Positions 13,255-14,832 of a stretch of 14,832 bases of DNA are shown one piece after another. Origin of the DNA: Komagataeibacter kakiaceti JCM 25156 (lineage in GTDB: Bacteria; Pseudomonadota; Alphaproteobacteria; Acetobacterales; Acetobacteraceae). Under the pieces are notes generated by a model. The model made no database searches. It worked only from the letters and a program-made list of their open reading frames with translations, and was not told the origin of the DNA. How positions within the stretch are numbered: position 1 is the first letter of the stretch; every line of letters begins with the position of its first letter. A program made the position numbers and the translations under genes. Location: positions 1-14,832 of the forward strand of contig NZ_BAIO01000023.1 in NCBI RefSeq assembly GCF_000613305.1. Reading direction: 5' to 3'.

Positions 13255-14832
13255 GTGAAAGTGGTCATGGATTCTCCCGGCAACAGAACGCTCATGGGTT
13301 TTACGCGGCGCATCGGCCTCTGGCTTGGTGCGGCTGTTGTGCTTGGTGGGGCGGCGGCGGTCATGCTGGTGCTGCAACTGGCTGTGCTGGCGCGTATCGT
13401 GTCGGATCTTGCATTCCATGGCCGCGCCGTTTCCGATGAGTCTGCCGGGCTGGCAATGCTGGTGGCCCTGCTGGCCGGGCGCGCGCTACTGCAATGGGCG
13501 GCCGATATGGTGGCAAACGAAGGCAGCCTGCAGCTGGCCACAGCCATACGTGGCGAACTGCTGCGTCACCTGTTCCATGTCGGCCCGGTTGGTCTGGCCG
13601 GGCAGGCGACCGGCCAGATGGTCACGGTACTGGGCGATGGCGTTGCCGCGCTGGAAGCCTATTTTGCACAATATGTACCGCGTGCCGCCATGATGGTGGT
13701 CCTGCCGCTGCTGGTGCTGGGCATGGTCCTGAATCTGGATGTATGGAGTTTCATCATCCTTGCATGCACGGGGCCGCTTGTTCCCGTTTTCATGGCGCTG
13801 GTGGGGTATCGTGCCCAGGTGATCATGGACCGGCAGTGGACGCAGCTCCTGCTTCTGGGGTCCGCCTTTCTCGATACATTGCAGGGGCTGACCACGCTGC
13901 GGCTGTTCGGTCGCGCGCGGGATGCGGTGGCCGCCGTGGCGGGCATGGCCGATGAATATCGCATCACCACCATGTCGGTCATGAAAGTGGCATTCCTGAC
14001 ATCGGCCGTGCTGGAATTTTTCGCCAGCCTGTCCATTGCGCTGGTGGCCGTCGTGTTCGGCGCGCGCCTGCTGGACGGGAAGGCGGATTTCCAGTCGGCT
14101 TTTCTGGTCCTGCTGCTTGCGCCGGAATATTTCATGCCGCTCCGCGCATTCTCGGCCAGCTATCATGCGCGCCAGAATGCAACAGCCGCCATGCGGGCAT
14201 CAGTCAGCTTTTTGCCCTGCCAGTAACCGCCATCCGGCCCGATGCGCGGGGCAGCACGGTCGGCGCACCGCTGGTCTCCATAAGCTGTGAAGATGTTACG
14301 GCCGGATATCAGGCGGATGCGCCGGTGCTGTCGCACGCAGGCTGTACGTTCAGGCGGAATGTTCTGACGGTTGTAACGGGCGAAAGTGGCGTGGGTAAAA
14401 CCACCCTGATCCGGCTGCTGCTGGGGTTGCTGCGCCCCATGCGGGGGCGTGTCATTGCCGTGGATGCATGTGGCGTGGCGCATGCCCGCTGGCAGGACAG
14501 GATTGGCTGGGTGCCCCAGCAGTCCCGGCTGGTCCATGGCACCATTGCCGAAAACCTGCGCCTGGCCGACCCGATGGCGGATATGGACACCCTGCGTGCC
14601 GCCGCGGAGCAGGCCGATGCCCTGTCCTTTATCGAGGCCCTGCCGCAGGGGTTTGATACTCCGGTGGGTGAGCGCGGTGCGGGCCTGTCGGGTGGGCAGG
14701 TGCAGCGTCTGGCATTGGCCCGCGTGCTGTTGCGCAACCCGCAGGTGCTGATTCTGGATGAACCCACCGCCAATCTCGACCCGCGGAGTGAACGGCGCGT
14801 GCCGCGGCCATTGCGCGGCCGGCGGCGGTGGG
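13255..14832 (+). pseudogene. cydD: CydD, thiol-exporting ABC permease-ATPase, two frameshifts, cut by window end
   Basis: CydDC exports cysteine and glutathione to the periplasm and is needed to assemble cytochrome bd and c-type cytochromes. The first frame (13255-14226, 323 codons) is the membrane part: helices near residues 22-45, 62-75 and 145-190, the MALVGYRAQVIMDRQW loop, LLGSAFLDTLQGLTTLRLFG, and AFLTSAVLEFFASLSIALVA, which align with E. coli CydD. After one lost base at about 14198 (GGGCATC for GGGCCATC), the ATPase continues: Walker A GESGVGKTT, the Q-loop WVPQQS, signature LSGGQ, and Walker B VLILDEP. A second loss near 14800 (GTGCCGCGG for GTGGCCGCGG) breaks it again. The start is GTG 13255 or ATG 13267; neither has a strong ribosome site. 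The C-terminal end and cydC lie outside. As written it is broken, but the pattern fits sequence error. The exported cytochrome c in this window may depend on it. Confidence 0.88.

Noticed and set aside
1..14832. CRISPR array, tRNA or rRNA genes
   Set aside because: No regularly spaced short repeats, no cloverleaf with a CCA-type end and no rRNA-like segment seen on either strand.

Overview
The window reads as a chromosomal stretch from an acetic acid bacterium (Acetobacteraceae, most like Komagataeibacter/Gluconacetobacter). This rests on GC-rich coding sequence of alphaproteobacterial flavour, several IS5-type transposase copies, a scattered-looking structured repeat at 10784-10858 that I recall from this group, and a periplasmic oxidation operon. 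No species can be assigned from sequence alone.

Left third (1-2805): a small DUF1493 gene (229-567) is followed by mobile debris packed end to end. An 881-bp IS5-family copy (568-1448) lies between TAA target duplications. Next come a 143-bp MITE-like element with 22-bp inverted repeats (1452-1594), AT-richer filler with doubtful small ORFs, and an internally deleted IS1182-family element (2078-2605) that keeps both ends.

Middle left (2804-5190): a TetR-type repressor (minus strand) diverges from a short-chain dehydrogenase (plus strand). Two copies of a GGAG-N5-CTCC operator lie between them. The SDR carries one single-base frameshift. A gene-poor stretch and a relic of another IS5-type transposase follow.

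Centre (5236-10538, all minus strand): a TonB-dependent receptor is transcribed first and has its own intrinsic terminator. Next comes a tight three-gene operon: a Tat-exported flavin amine oxidase/dehydrogenase, a mono-haem cytochrome c joined to it by a TAATG overlap, and a RidA-family protein with its own signal peptide. This looks like a periplasmic amine-oxidation module: uptake of a substrate, flavin oxidation to an imine, electron transfer to cytochrome c, and hydrolysis of the imine.

Right third (10539-14832): a cloverleaf-like repeat, a badly decayed IS5-family transposase (11132-11794), a BLH/TIGR01244-type phosphatase-like protein (minus strand), and an 850-bp gene-poor stretch with three ACATA...TATGT inverted repeats. 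It ends with cydD, the permease-ATPase of the CydDC thiol exporter, which runs off the window end.

Four otherwise well-preserved genes (SDR, amine oxidase, TonB receptor, cydD) contain seven apparent single-base losses between them, all in short G/C runs or GGC/GGCC-like contexts. Either the genes are newly broken, or (more likely in my view) the sequence has uncorrected indel errors. The functional reading of these genes depends on which is true.
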